A DNA stretch of 54,709 nucleotides, taken from Rhodospirillales bacterium RIFCSPLOWO2_02_FULL_58_16 (GTDB taxonomy: Bacteria; Pseudomonadota; Alphaproteobacteria; Rhodospirillales; 2-02-FULL-58-16). A program made the translations under genes and the position numbers. Below the pieces are notes generated by a model, which saw only the letters and a list, made by a program, of their open reading frames with translations, was not told the origin of the DNA and ran no database searches. Numbering within the stretch: the stretch's first letter is position 1; the number at the start of each line of letters is the position of its first letter. Below, one piece after another: positions 32,886 through 41,660 of the stretch. The stretch spans positions 1 through 54,709 of the forward strand of contig MIAA01000036.1 of assembly GCA_001830425.1 (NCBI GenBank). The letters are read 5' to 3'.

Positions 32886-33431
32886 TCACTTCTCTACAAC
32901 GAACATTTTGGACGACATGGTGTGATGTCCGATGCCGCAAAATTCGTTACAGATCAATCCGAATTCGCCCGATGAAGTCGGGGTCAGCGTAAACACCAAC
33001 TCGTAATCGGGATGGATCTGAATGTTAATGTTCTCAGGCAACAGCGAGAACCCGTGCAGGTAATCCAGCGAGGAAAGGTGGAAGCGATAGTTCTGCCCCT
33101 TTTCCAGTTCGAGGATCGGGTACCATTCCCACAGGCGGGCGAGCAGATAAACATCGCTGCCTGCCGGCGGGTGGACAACGGGAACGTTGTTCGCGCCGAC
33201 CGTTTTAGCGGTCTTGTGCTTATCGACCATGGCGTTAACCTTGGCCTCGAATGCCGCCGGTCCGATCTCATAGGCCTCGTTGGACAGATTCTGTTTACCG
33301 GCGATGTGCCAATAGGGCATCATAAAAAACAATATCAATGCCCAAACCAAAGCGACGCTGATCCACGTAACCTCGGTTTTTTCTATCGGCTCGTTCCACC
33401 AGAGCGGATTTTCTGGAGGTGTAATAGCCAT
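32886..33431 (-). CDS. Cytochrome oxidase-like subunit II with CuA site
   Basis: A 181-aa protein: one N-terminal TM (WISVALVWALILFFMMPYW) and a periplasmic cupredoxin domain with the CuA motif CNEFCGIGHHTM (C-x3-C-x3-H-x2-M) and the earlier His in DYLHGFSLL. Shorter than aa3-type subunit II (one TM, no second hairpin). It receives electrons from a periplasmic carrier such as the cupredoxin or c-cytochromes nearby. 11 bases upstream of subunit I; GGGGGAG ribosome site. Confidence 0.88.
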   Translation of the reverse strand: MAITPPENPLWWNEPIEKTEVTWISVALVWALILFFMMPYWHIAGKQNLSNEAYEIGPAAFEAKVNAMVDKHKTAKTVGANNVPVVHPPAGSDVYLLARLWEWYPILELEKGQNYRFHLSSLDYLHGFSLLPENINIQIHPDYELVFTLTPTSSGEFGLICNEFCGIGHHTMSSKMFVVEK

Positions 33432-33449
33432 TTGTTCTCCCCCTCTAAG

Positions 33450-33617
33450 TTATGGTGCCGGCGGAATCGCGAGAGCGTCGTAAACGCCCCACACGACGTA
33501 AATTAACATCGGCACAACGTTGCCGATCACAACGAGCAACCACATATTGTCAAGAAGCCGTTGCATGAAAGGCACGTCACAACACGCCGGTGCCGCGCCC
33601 GAACCTGGGTTTGCCAT
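33450..33617 (-). CDS. Small (55-aa) single-span subunit of the oxidase-like complex
   Basis: A short gene preceding subunit II: ATG at 33617, stop TAA at 33450, with an uninterrupted GGGGGGGG ribosome site directly before the ATG. Sequence: a Gly/Ala N-terminus with a CC pair, VPFMQRLLDN, then a hydrophobic span (MWLLVVIGNVVPMLIYVVWG), then VYDALAIPPAP. Eighteen bases separate it from subunit II. Likely a small membrane subunit of the complex, like CcoQ/CoxIV-type subunits; family not recognised. Too short for ordinary gene-finding cut-offs. Confidence 0.72.
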   Translation of the reverse strand: MANPGSGAAPACCDVPFMQRLLDNMWLLVVIGNVVPMLIYVVWGVYDALAIPPAP

Positions 33618-33754
33618 TGCCCCCCCCTCTAAAAGTTAACTGCATCAAAAAGTAACCTAGCTGATCGTACAGAATATATATCCTGAAAAATCATAGATAC
33701 ATACATATCTCAACGAAATTCTTACGTCCATACCTAAAAAATCAGGAAACGACC

Positions 33755-35326
33755 TTACCTTGTCTGTTCCTTCGTCTTCAGGAAACGGATTTCCGGCCAA
33801 TCCTTGCCGGCCTGGTCAAGATGCCAGGCGTTCCGCGCCATGAAAACGGGAGCGCCGTCGTGATCATCGGCGATGGCCGCGCTGTTGGCCTTGATAAATT
33901 TTTTCATGGTCAGGCAGTCGTCAGCCTCAACCCAGCGGGCGGTATAGAGCGTCGTCGGCTCAAGGCGCACCGGGATGTCGTATTCGGTGCGGATGCGATC
34001 GGCGATCACCTCGAACTGAAGGGCGCCGATAACGCCGATGATCCAGTCAAAGCCGATTTGCGGCTTGAACACCCTGGCGACGCCTTCTTCGGCCAGATGA
34101 CGCAAGGAACGCCCCAGATGCTTGGCGCGCATGGGGTCTTCGGGATGCACGCTTTTCATCATTTCGGGAGCAAAGCTCGGAATTCCGGTGAACTTCAGCG
34201 TCTCGCCCTCGGTCAGCGTATCGCCGATGCGAAGGTTGCCGTGGTTGGGAATGCCGATGATGTCCCCGGCCCAGGCGTCATCGACGGTTTCCCGATTCTG
34301 GGCGAGGAACAGCAACGGATTATGAAGGATGAATTGCTTGCCGCTCCGCACATGTTGCAGTTTCATCCCCCGCTTCAGGCGCCCGGATGACAAACGGAAG
34401 AAGGCGATCCGGTCCCGATGCTTGGGGTCCATGTTGGCCTGAATCTTGAACACGAACCCGCTGACCTTTTCCTCGTCGGGAGCGACGATGCGTTCCTCGG
34501 CCTGCCGCGATTGAGGCGGGGGGGCCATGGCGATCAGGCCTTTGAGAAGTTCGTGAACGCCGAAATTGTTTATGGCGCTGCCGAAATAGACCGGACTCAA
34601 ATGGCCCTCGCGGTAAGACTGAAGATCAAACGCATGGCACAGCCCCTCGGCCATAAGAATATCCTCGCGCAATTTGCGGACGGCTTGTTCGGGCAAAAGG
34701 ACGTCAAGCTTCGGATCGTCCAAGCCGACGCACTGCTCCAGGCCGGAGGTCTGACCCTTGCCGATAAGCAACAGTCCGTCGTTAAGAATATCGTAACAGC
34801 CGAGAAAATCCCGCCCCATGCCGATTGGCCAACTGACCGGCGTAACGTTGAGGGCCAGGGTCTGCTCGATATCATCCAGCAAATCAAACGGATCGCGCCC
34901 TTCGCGGTCCAGTTTATTGATAAAGGTTATGATCGGAATGTCCCGCAGGCGGCAGACTTCGAAAAGTTTTCGCGTCCGGGACTCGATGCCTTTGGCCGCG
35001 TCGATGACCATGACCGCCGAATCGACGGCGGTGAGCGTGCGATAGGTGTCCTCGCTGAAATCCTCGTGGCCGGGCGTGTCCAACAGATTAAAGGTGCAGC
35101 CGCCGAACTCATAGGTCATCACCGAGGAGGCCACGGAAATGCCGCGCTCCGCTTCCACCTTCATCCAGTCGGAACGGGTGTTGCGCGCTTTCCCGCGAGC
35201 CTTCACGGCGCCGGCCATTTTTATGGCTCCGCCGAACAGCAGAAGCTTTTCCGTAAGCGTCGTTTTACCGGCGTCGGGATGCGAGATAATGGCGAAGGTC
35301 CGCCGGGCGGCGATTTGCTTTTTCAT
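33755..35326 (-). CDS. prfC: Peptide chain release factor 3
   Basis: A 523-aa translational GTPase that recycles RF1/RF2. G1 ISHPDAGKTTLTEK, G2 region RGISVASSVMT, G3 LDTPGHEDFSEDTYR, G4 INKLDRE, with the RF3-specific C-terminal domains (PQIGFDWIIGVIGALQFEV and others). It overlaps nothing and stands alone on the minus strand, just downstream of the CheY-like gene (25-base gap). Length and motifs are normal. Confidence 0.96.
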   Translation of the reverse strand: MKKQIAARRTFAIISHPDAGKTTLTEKLLLFGGAIKMAGAVKARGKARNTRSDWMKVEAERGISVASSVMTYEFGGCTFNLLDTPGHEDFSEDTYRTLTAVDSAVMVIDAAKGIESRTRKLFEVCRLRDIPIITFINKLDREGRDPFDLLDDIEQTLALNVTPVSWPIGMGRDFLGCYDILNDGLLLIGKGQTSGLEQCVGLDDPKLDVLLPEQAVRKLREDILMAEGLCHAFDLQSYREGHLSPVYFGSAINNFGVHELLKGLIAMAPPPQSRQAEERIVAPDEEKVSGFVFKIQANMDPKHRDRIAFFRLSSGRLKRGMKLQHVRSGKQFILHNPLLFLAQNRETVDDAWAGDIIGIPNHGNLRIGDTLTEGETLKFTGIPSFAPEMMKSVHPEDPMRAKHLGRSLRHLAEEGVARVFKPQIGFDWIIGVIGALQFEVIADRIRTEYDIPVRLEPTTLYTARWVEADDCLTMKKFIKANSAAIADDHDGAPVFMARNAWHLDQAGKDWPEIRFLKTKEQTR

Positions 35327-35351
35327 GGGAGAGAAATTGTCAGGAAGGAAG

Positions 35352-35717
35352 CTACAGGAGGCCGACCTGGGAGAACTTGGCCTGAATGATCTCGCTGTCG
35401 AAGGGCTTCATGATGTATTCGTTGGCTCCCGCCTCGATAGCTTTCTGAATATGTTCGATATCGTTCTCGGTCGTGCAGAAAATAACCACCGGCTTGTCGC
35501 CGCCGGGAAGCAGGCGAAGCTCCTTCAGGAATTCGACGCCGTTCATAACCGGCATGTTCCAGTCGAGCAAAACCGCTTCCGGCATAGCCGCCTTGCAGGC
35601 GTCAAAGGCGAGTTGACCGTCAGCCGCTTCCCGCGCTTCAAAGCCGAGTTCGGTCAGTATCTTGCGGGCCACCATGCGGATGACCTTTGAATCATCTACG
35701 ATCAGACAGGTTTTCAT
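35352..35717 (-). CDS. CheY-like single-domain response regulator
   Basis: A 121-aa receiver domain. Acidic pocket VDDSK (residues 8-9), phospho-acceptor Asp in LLDWNMP (~52), the switch Thr in CTTEND, and the conserved Lys in MKPFD (~104). No output domain, so it acts by protein contact, as CheY or DivK-like proteins do. No cognate kinase or chemotaxis genes lie within the window. It is divergent from the phosphonate gene. Confidence 0.9.
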   Translation of the reverse strand: MKTCLIVDDSKVIRMVARKILTELGFEAREAADGQLAFDACKAAMPEAVLLDWNMPVMNGVEFLKELRLLPGGDKPVVIFCTTENDIEHIQKAIEAGANEYIMKPFDSEIIQAKFSQVGLL

Positions 35718-35814
35718 GTGCTTGCCGACATCCCGGTTAAAAATATTATCTATCCTTAGATTCAGAAGAGGAATTTATCAAGCCCGGCTATTTCAGACGC
35801 CCGCGCTTTGAACA

Positions 35815-35842
35815 TTGAGTTTGTGCGTAATTATGCTATATG
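35815..35842 (+). promoter_or_regulatory. Candidate promoter of the phosphonate genes
   Basis: TTGAGT (35815-35820) and TATATG (35837-35842) spaced 16 bases, 35 bases before the GTG start at 35877. A second overlapping pair, TTGAAC and TATGCT, is also possible. Pattern match only. Confidence 0.4.
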
Positions 35843-35876
35843 CGCCCTTGCAATCCTTGATGAGGAACCCGTGTAA

Positions 35877-37538
35877 GTGTCAGTTAAAATAAAACCGATA
35901 TCCGTCAAAGCGGAAGAATCGCCGACCAAAGCGGCGCAGTTGAGGGCGATGATAATGTCGCCCGAGATTGAGTTTCTTATGGAGGCTCACGACGGCCTGT
36001 CCGCCAAGATCGTCGAAGAGTCGGGCTTCAAGGGCATTTGGGCCTCCGGCCTGTCGGTATCGGCGGCAATGGGGCTGCGCGACAATAACGAGGCGTCGTG
36101 GACCCAGGTTCTTGACGTAATGGAGTTCATGTCGGACGCCACCTCGATTCCCATCCTGATGGACGGCGATACCGGCTACGGCAATTTCAACAACCTCCGC
36201 CGGGTAGTGCGCAAAATGTGCGAGCGCGACATCGCCGGCATCTGCATCGAGGACAAGGTGTTCCCCAAGACCAACTCGTTCATCGGCGAGCGCCAGCAAT
36301 TGGCCGAAATCGATGAGTTTTGCGGTAAAATCCAGGCTGGCAAGGACAGCCAGACCAATGCGGATTTCTGTTTGGTGGCGCGAATAGAAGCCCTGATCGC
36401 CGGTTGGGGGCTGGACGAAGCCCTGCGCCGCGCCGAGGCCTACCATAAGGCCGGCGCCGACGCCCTGCTGATCCATTCCAAACGCTCAACCGCCGACGAA
36501 GTGTTGGCTTTCAAGGCTGAATGGGGCAACCGCTGCCCGGTGGTGATCGTCCCCACCAAGTATTTCAACACCCCCACCGACGAGTTCCGCAAGGCCGGAA
36601 TTTCGGTGGTTATCTGGGCCAACCACAACATGCGCGCCGCCATTACCGCCATGCGCGACATCAGTTGCCGCATTCAGCGCGAGGAAAGTCTGGCCGGCGT
36701 CGAGGACAGCATCGTCAGCGTTCAGGAAGTTTTTGCAATCACCGGCGATGACGAACTGGCGGAGGCCGAGAAACGTTATCTGCCTTCCAAGCGCGACGAG
36801 CCGAGGGCCGTTATTCTCGCCGCCTCACGCGGACGCCAGTTGGGCAAACTCACCGAAGACCGTCCCAAGTGCATGGTTGATGTTCGCGGTCAACCCCTGC
36901 TGCGCCGTCTGGTGGATACCTTCAACGAAGGCGGGGTGCGCGACATCACCGTGGTTCGCGGCTACCACAAGGAGATGATCAATCTGCCCTCGATCAAGAC
37001 CGTTGACAACGATGTTTACGCCACCACCGGCGAGGTCGCCAGCCTTGCCTGCGCCGTAGACAGCATTCAGGGGGAATGTCTGGTCGCTTACGGCGACATC
37101 CTGTTCCGTCATTATATACTTGATAGAATCAGGGCGGCTTCCGGCGATATCGTATTGGCGGTGGACGCCATGTGGGAGAGTCGCCGCTCCGACTCCGCCG
37201 AATGGGTGCGCGACCTGTGCGCCTGCACCACCGGCTTTTCCACCGATTACCTGAAGGACGATCATGTGCATCTCAGCCGCATCGGTCCCGACCTGAAAAC
37301 AGATACGGTGAACGGCGAGTGGATCGGTCTGGCCAAGCTTACCGCCGAAGGAGGCCGACTGGTGCGCGCCAAAATGGCGACGATGCGCGAAGACGGCAGC
37401 CTTCATAAGGCAGGTCTGGTCGGCCTGTTCGCCGGATTGCTGGAAGACGGTCACAAAATTTCCGTGCTTTATGTCACCGGCCACTGGCTGGATGTTGACG
37501 ACACCTCCGACCTTGCAAAAGCGCGTGAGTTCCTGTGA
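35877..37538 (+). CDS. PEP phosphomutase fused to a PntC-like nucleotidyltransferase
   Basis: A 553-aa bifunctional protein. Residues ~20-300 are phosphoenolpyruvate mutase (PEP to phosphonopyruvate, the C-P bond-forming step): [21 protein letters not shown] with the catalytic Asp, MDGDTGYGN, and the diagnostic [11 protein letters not shown]. Residues ~310-553 are a MobA/GT-A-fold nucleotidyltransferase: [24 protein letters not shown] and VAYGDILF. Phosphonate cytidylyltransferases (PntC) make CMP-phosphonates for head-group transfer. GTG start with GAGGA upstream. It overlaps ppd (GTGA). Confidence 0.88.
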   Translation: MSVKIKPISVKAEESPTKAAQLRAMIMSPEIEFLMEAHDGLSAKIVEESGFKGIWASGLSVSAAMGLRDNNEASWTQVLDVMEFMSDATSIPILMDGDTGYGNFNNLRRVVRKMCERDIAGICIEDKVFPKTNSFIGERQQLAEIDEFCGKIQAGKDSQTNADFCLVARIEALIAGWGLDEALRRAEAYHKAGADALLIHSKRSTADEVLAFKAEWGNRCPVVIVPTKYFNTPTDEFRKAGISVVIWANHNMRAAITAMRDISCRIQREESLAGVEDSIVSVQEVFAITGDDELAEAEKRYLPSKRDEPRAVILAASRGRQLGKLTEDRPKCMVDVRGQPLLRRLVDTFNEGGVRDITVVRGYHKEMINLPSIKTVDNDVYATTGEVASLACAVDSIQGECLVAYGDILFRHYILDRIRAASGDIVLAVDAMWESRRSDSAEWVRDLCACTTGFSTDYLKDDHVHLSRIGPDLKTDTVNGEWIGLAKLTAEGGRLVRAKMATMREDGSLHKAGLVGLFAGLLEDGHKISVLYVTGHWLDVDDTSDLAKAREFL

Positions 37539-38674
37539 TCGGAGCCGACGATTTTCTGGCTCCCGCCCGTGAGGCGGGATTTGATTTCTTTACCGGCGTT
37601 CCCTGCTCGCTGCTGACGCCGCTGATCAATCGGGTGATCGGCGATAAAAGGCTGACCTATATCGCCGCCGCCAGCGAAGGCGAGGCGGTGGGCATCGCCG
37701 CCGGCGCCTGGCTGGCCGGACACAAGACGGCGGTCATGTGCCAGAACTCGGGGTTGGGCAACACGGTGAACCCGTTGACCTCGCTGAACTTCCCGTTTCG
37801 CATTCCGACGCTGCTGATCGTAACCTGGCGCGGGGAGCCGGGGCTTGCCGATGAACCCCAGCACGAATTGATGGGCGAGATCACACCGGCGCTGCTGGAC
37901 GTTATCAGGATTCCTCACCGACCATTCCCCTCCTGCCGGGAAGATGTGGCGAAAGCGCTGGCCGAGGCCGATTCGGTTATGGAGCGCAGCGGTCTTCCCT
38001 TCGCCTTCATCATGCAAAAAGGCAATGTCGCTTCCGAGCCTCTGAAGGCAGCGCCGGCGGCGGCGCCTCCCCATGGGCGTTCGGTGGACCTGCGGAACGG
38101 GAAAAATGCCCCGCCGTCGCGGATGCAGACCCTTGAATGCCTGTCGGCGGAGATTCCCGATGCGGCGGCGGTCATCGCCACCACCGGAAAATGCGGACGC
38201 GAGCTGTTCACTATCGCCGACCGGCCTCAGCACTTTTATCAGGTGGGATCGATGGGATGCGCCGCCGCCTCCGGCCTCGGCGTCGCCCTCAATGTGCGCC
38301 GACCGGTGGTGGTGCTTGACGGGGACGGCGCGGCGTTGATGAAGATGGGGGCGCTGGCCACTATCGGCGCGTACGCTCCCGGCAATCTGATCCATATCGT
38401 TCTCGACAACGGCGTCTACGATTCCACCGGCGGCCAGCCGACGGCGGCGGCCAATGTCGATTTTGCCGCTATCGCCATGGCCTGCGGCTATGCCGGAGCA
38501 TCTTCATGTGATTCTCTTGAAGGATTCGCCGAGGCCTTGGCGCAGGCTCTATCAACGCCAGGACCTCACTTAATTCATATGCGAATCTCCATCGGCTCCA
38601 CGACCGACCTCGGACGACCCTCCGTCAAGCCGTTCGAGGTTGCCCGTCGCTTCAAGGCTTTTCTTGCCGGCTAG
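37535..38674 (+). CDS. ppd: Phosphonopyruvate decarboxylase
   Basis: ThDP-dependent enzyme that makes phosphonoacetaldehyde and drives the mutase reaction forward. The 379-aa product has the N-terminal PYR domain ([30 protein letters not shown] with the catalytic Glu, QNSGLGN) and the C-terminal PP domain with [31 protein letters not shown]. Translation starts at GTG overlapping the end of the fused mutase gene. The 3' end is directly joined to a MITE-like repeat. The next enzyme expected (AEP transaminase or a reductase) is not in the window. Confidence 0.93.
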   Translation: MIGADDFLAPAREAGFDFFTGVPCSLLTPLINRVIGDKRLTYIAAASEGEAVGIAAGAWLAGHKTAVMCQNSGLGNTVNPLTSLNFPFRIPTLLIVTWRGEPGLADEPQHELMGEITPALLDVIRIPHRPFPSCREDVAKALAEADSVMERSGLPFAFIMQKGNVASEPLKAAPAAAPPHGRSVDLRNGKNAPPSRMQTLECLSAEIPDAAAVIATTGKCGRELFTIADRPQHFYQVGSMGCAAASGLGVALNVRRPVVVLDGDGAALMKMGALATIGAYAPGNLIHIVLDNGVYDSTGGQPTAAANVDFAAIAMACGYAGASSCDSLEGFAEALAQALSTPGPHLIHMRISIGSTTDLGRPSVKPFEVARRFKAFLAG

Positions 38675-38861
38675 AGCGTTATCCGACCAAATGGAATTGC
38701 CTGCGTTGCGCATTGGCGAGGCGATCCGCGAGACGCGACGTGAAGAGCGATGCAAAAGCATCGGTCGAACGGCGCAACGAAGCGGGCGTCCGCCAAGGCG
38801 CAACCCGAAGGGCCGGGGTCTTTTTCGGCGCAGGCGGTTCCATTTGGTCGAATAATGCTCT
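38673..38861. mobile_element. MITE-like element with 33-bp terminal inverted repeats
   Basis: The left end AGAGCGTTATCCGACCAAAT... (38673-38705) and right end (38829-38861) are inverted repeats matching at 29 of 33 positions. The interior is GC-rich, about 120 bases, with no credible gene. The left end overlaps the last two bases of the ppd stop codon (TAGAGC), so insertion has provided or altered the 3' end. This type of GACCAAATGG-bearing repeat is common in alphaproteobacterial intergenic DNA. Confidence 0.78.
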
Positions 38862-38897
38862 AAGACGCGCTAACGTAATTCGGAAAGGGAGAGGGCC

Positions 38898-39512
38898 ATC
38901 AGTCATAACACCTGGATACACCGCGCCGCGCGCGCCACCCTGGTGCGCTCCCTGGCGGCAACGGCGGTGACTCCCAATCACCTGACAACCGTGCGTCTGA
39001 TTGTCGGCCTTACCGCAGCGGCGTGCATGATGGTCGGCGAGCAGCCTTGGCGCGTCATCGGCGGCGGCGTGTTTGTCCTGTCGGTGTTTCTGGACCGGGC
39101 CGACGGCGATCTGGCCAGAGTGACCGGAAAATCCAGCCCGTGGGGGCATACCTATGACCTGATCGCCGACGGGATTTGCAATACTTTGATCTTCATCGGC
39201 CTGGGGGTCGGCCTGACGACAAGCAGCCTCGGAATATGGGCCGCGCCGCTGGGGGTAGTCGCCGGCATTGCCGTGGCGTCAATCCTTTGGCTGGTGATGC
39301 GCATGGAGGAGATAGACGGACAACGGGCGGCGGAGTTGAAGAGCTTTTACGGATTCGACGCCGATGACGGCATCCTGCTGGTCCCGATCTTTATCTGGAT
39401 GGGCTTTGCACAGGAGTTGTTGGTCGTCGCCGCCGCAGTTATTCCCGTCGTCACCCTGTTCTTCATGGTGATGTACCGAAAGAAACAGAAAACAACGGGC
39501 CGCAAAAAATAA
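38898..39512 (+). CDS. CDP-alcohol phosphatidyltransferase-family protein, copy 1
   Basis: A membrane enzyme of the CDP-alcohol phosphatidyltransferase superfamily, with the complete catalytic pattern D-x2-DG-x2-AR-x8-G-x3-D-x3-D (DRADGDLARVTGKSSPWGHT-YDLIAD). Several TM helices follow. No ATG/GTG/TTG lies before the GTG at 38943, which would drop the first helix. The in-frame ATC at 38898, preceded by GGGAGAGGG, gives SHNTWIHRAARATLV..., which aligns with the N-termini of the two paralogues here. I list that start. Likely transfers a (phospho)alcohol or CMP-phosphonate-derived group to a lipid. Confidence 0.8.
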   Translation: MSHNTWIHRAARATLVRSLAATAVTPNHLTTVRLIVGLTAAACMMVGEQPWRVIGGGVFVLSVFLDRADGDLARVTGKSSPWGHTYDLIADGICNTLIFIGLGVGLTTSSLGIWAAPLGVVAGIAVASILWLVMRMEEIDGQRAAELKSFYGFDADDGILLVPIFIWMGFAQELLVVAAAVIPVVTLFFMVMYRKKQKTTGRKK

Positions 39513-39557
39513 GAGACGTTAAGGTTTGATAAATATAATCCGTGAGAAAATCAGACC

Positions 39558-40079
39558 ATGTTCAGATTCAGTCTCAAACTTCCCGTAATTCTATTAAGCA
39601 TCGGCATCGCCGTGTCCAGCTGTTCCAATACGGACGCCACAACCGGCGAAAAGTCCGGGAAACCGGATATCGGGAAAGCCTCCTCCCGCTTTGCCGACAT
39701 CCCGATGCCGGCCAAGTCCGATATCGATATGGACAGCACCATGGTATTCGGCGGCGATGAGGCATGGTTGGGCAGACTGGCCATCAAATCATCACATAAC
39801 ACCAACGATATATTTGATTTCTTCAAACAGGAATTGCCGGGGTACGGCTGGCGGGAAATCACCTTGATTCGCTCGACGGTGAGCGTACTCACCTATTCCC
39901 GCGAAAACCGAGTCGCCACCATCCAGATTCAGAGCACCACGCTGGGCGGCAGCAGTGTTATGCTGACCGTTTCCCCCCGTGACAGCAAGACTCCGCAAGA
40001 TTCGCCGGGATCATATGGCGGCGGCACATCCCTTCCGGGCCGGGGCGGACTGCCGGCGCCGGTGCAAATCATTCCGTAA
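39558..40079 (+). CDS. Putative outer-membrane or periplasmic lipoprotein
   Basis: A 173-aa protein with a lipoprotein signal ending IAVSSC at residue ~22. The mature part has DIPMPAKSDIDMDSTMVFGG, a domain with NDIFDFFKQELPGYGWREI, and a Gly/Pro-rich tail. The middle motif recalls small alphaproteobacterial lipoproteins of unknown function. No enzyme motif. It lies between the first CDP-alcohol enzyme (same strand) and the SPOR protein (convergent, 3 bases). Role in the envelope cluster is inferred from location only. Confidence 0.65.
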   Translation: MFRFSLKLPVILLSIGIAVSSCSNTDATTGEKSGKPDIGKASSRFADIPMPAKSDIDMDSTMVFGGDEAWLGRLAIKSSHNTNDIFDFFKQELPGYGWREITLIRSTVSVLTYSRENRVATIQIQSTTLGGSSVMLTVSPRDSKTPQDSPGSYGGGTSLPGRGGLPAPVQIIP

Positions 40080-40082
40080 ACA

Positions 40083-41474
40083 TCAGCCTGATCCCATAAA
40101 ACTCGGCTCGCAATATTGGCGGCGAAGTTTCAGTTTGGCGCAGATATCGGCGGCGGCGGCGTCGCTGTTGAGAGGTCCGGCCTTAAGCCGGTAAAAGATT
40201 CCTTTGCCCTGTCCCATATCGACCTTGGAAACCTCAGGCGTAAGATCGCCGAGGAGAGTCGGGTGGGCGCGCTTCACTTGCGCCCATCCGCGATCAGCGG
40301 CGTTTTGCGAACGGTAAGAGGCGAGATGGACGGCGGGTTGCGTCCCGGAGCGCTTGGCGCCGGACTTGGCGGACACCGCCGCGCCGTTGCCTGCTGACGG
40401 ACTGTTGGTCGGCGTGCCGGCGGGCTGCATGGAGCGTTCGATGGCGGTTCGCTCCTTGGCGTACTCATCGGTGTCGATCAGCTTTTCATCCCGCAACGTC
40501 TCCAGTTTGCGCACGGCGTCGGCGGCTTCCATCAAACCTTTGGGCGGCGCTCCGGGATTGGCTACCGATACCGGCGCCGAGGGCATCAGGGCGTCAAGGA
40601 TCATGGTGCGCTCGGCGGAATGTTGACTGACGGAAAGGGCGCGCATTTCAAGCGCCCGCCCGATAGCCCTGAGGCGTCCGGATATCTGTTCCGACGACGG
40701 CACCGGACGATCCATGCCGGACGCCGCAGGCGGAGAAGTAAGAGGCAACAGAGCGCCTATATTGGCCTGACGGCGGGTATTGAATTCTTCCGGGGTAATC
40801 AGGCTTTGATCGCGCAACGCGGTCATGGCCTTGAAACGGGCGACGACATTGGCTTCATTGCCGCTGAACGTGGGGGCCAATCCCGCCGCCCGTGCGCTGG
40901 ATTCGGGGCTGGGCGGCGGCAGCGCCGTCCTGCCCAGCAGGGCCGGACCGGCAGGAGCGCCGCTGATTATCGGGTTGCCGGCGTCCGCCGGAAAACCGGG
41001 CGGGGACGGCAAACTTTCTCCGTAACCGCTGTTCTCCATGCCTCCCACAATGTTTCCGCTTTCCAGCAGGGCGAGATTGACGCTGGCGATCTCGGAAACC
41101 GGGCGCGTCGATAACTCTTTCCACACGACAAGCTGTTTGCTGTTGTCAGGCCTGATGGCGAGGATTGATTCATACATTTCACGGGCCTTCACCGCCCGCC
41201 CGGTGCTTTGATAAATAAACCCAAGAGCCAGCAAGGCGTGGACATCCTTGGGATCGGTTCGCAACGCCTTGTTGAAGTGGACTTCGGCTCCCGCGTAATT
41301 GCCCTTGGCCATTTCGGCAAGGCCGAGTTCCGCCCGGTCATTGGAGCCGAACAGCATTCCGGTGTCCCAGAAAGACGAATCGACTATTCCCCGACCTTCG
41401 GAATAGCCGGCGCAAGCGCCAAGCCCATAAACCATAAGCGCGACGACCGCCGTACGCCTGATCATTCCTTTCAC
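40083..41474 (-). CDS. Lipoprotein with TPR, SHOCT-like motifs and C-terminal SPOR domain
   Basis: A 463-aa lipoprotein (GLGAC lipobox near residue 21). Residues ~50-110 hold TPR-like repeats (AEVHFNKALRTDPKDVHALLALGF). Two short similar modules follow, FKAMTALRDQSLITPEEFNTRR and LETLRDEKLIDTDEYAKER, which look like SHOCT-type oligomerisation motifs. The last ~80 residues form a SPOR domain (VHLASYRSQNAADRGWAQVKR ... IFYRLKAGPL), which binds denuded septal peptidoglycan. A cell-division or envelope scaffold is likely; nothing pins the partner. Confidence 0.78.
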   Translation of the reverse strand: MKGMIRRTAVVALMVYGLGACAGYSEGRGIVDSSFWDTGMLFGSNDRAELGLAEMAKGNYAGAEVHFNKALRTDPKDVHALLALGFIYQSTGRAVKAREMYESILAIRPDNSKQLVVWKELSTRPVSEIASVNLALLESGNIVGGMENSGYGESLPSPPGFPADAGNPIISGAPAGPALLGRTALPPPSPESSARAAGLAPTFSGNEANVVARFKAMTALRDQSLITPEEFNTRRQANIGALLPLTSPPAASGMDRPVPSSEQISGRLRAIGRALEMRALSVSQHSAERTMILDALMPSAPVSVANPGAPPKGLMEAADAVRKLETLRDEKLIDTDEYAKERTAIERSMQPAGTPTNSPSAGNGAAVSAKSGAKRSGTQPAVHLASYRSQNAADRGWAQVKRAHPTLLGDLTPEVSKVDMGQGKGIFYRLKAGPLNSDAAAADICAKLKLRRQYCEPSFMGSG

Positions 41475-41660
41475 GATTCTCTATCCCTTTCCCGAGATCG
41501 CGAAGAATTTTGGAAGCCCCCGCCGAATTCTTCAATAGGCAAAAATCAAATCACTAACTATAGTGCCTCATAATGGGACGACATACTATCATTTGATGAG
41601 CCATAAGCAACAGGGAATGTTAAAATATTTTCCTACGACTTACAGTGAAAAATAATGCGG
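41475..41660. other. Intergenic stretch without a gene
   Basis: AT-rich compared with neighbours, with no start signals or hairpins worth naming. It separates the SPOR-protein start from the second CDP-alcohol gene's end. Confidence 0.4.

Noticed and set aside
38679-39149. Minus-strand frame across the ppd-side MITE
   Set aside because: Crosses the terminal repeats and the start of the CDP-alcohol gene in antisense; no motif.
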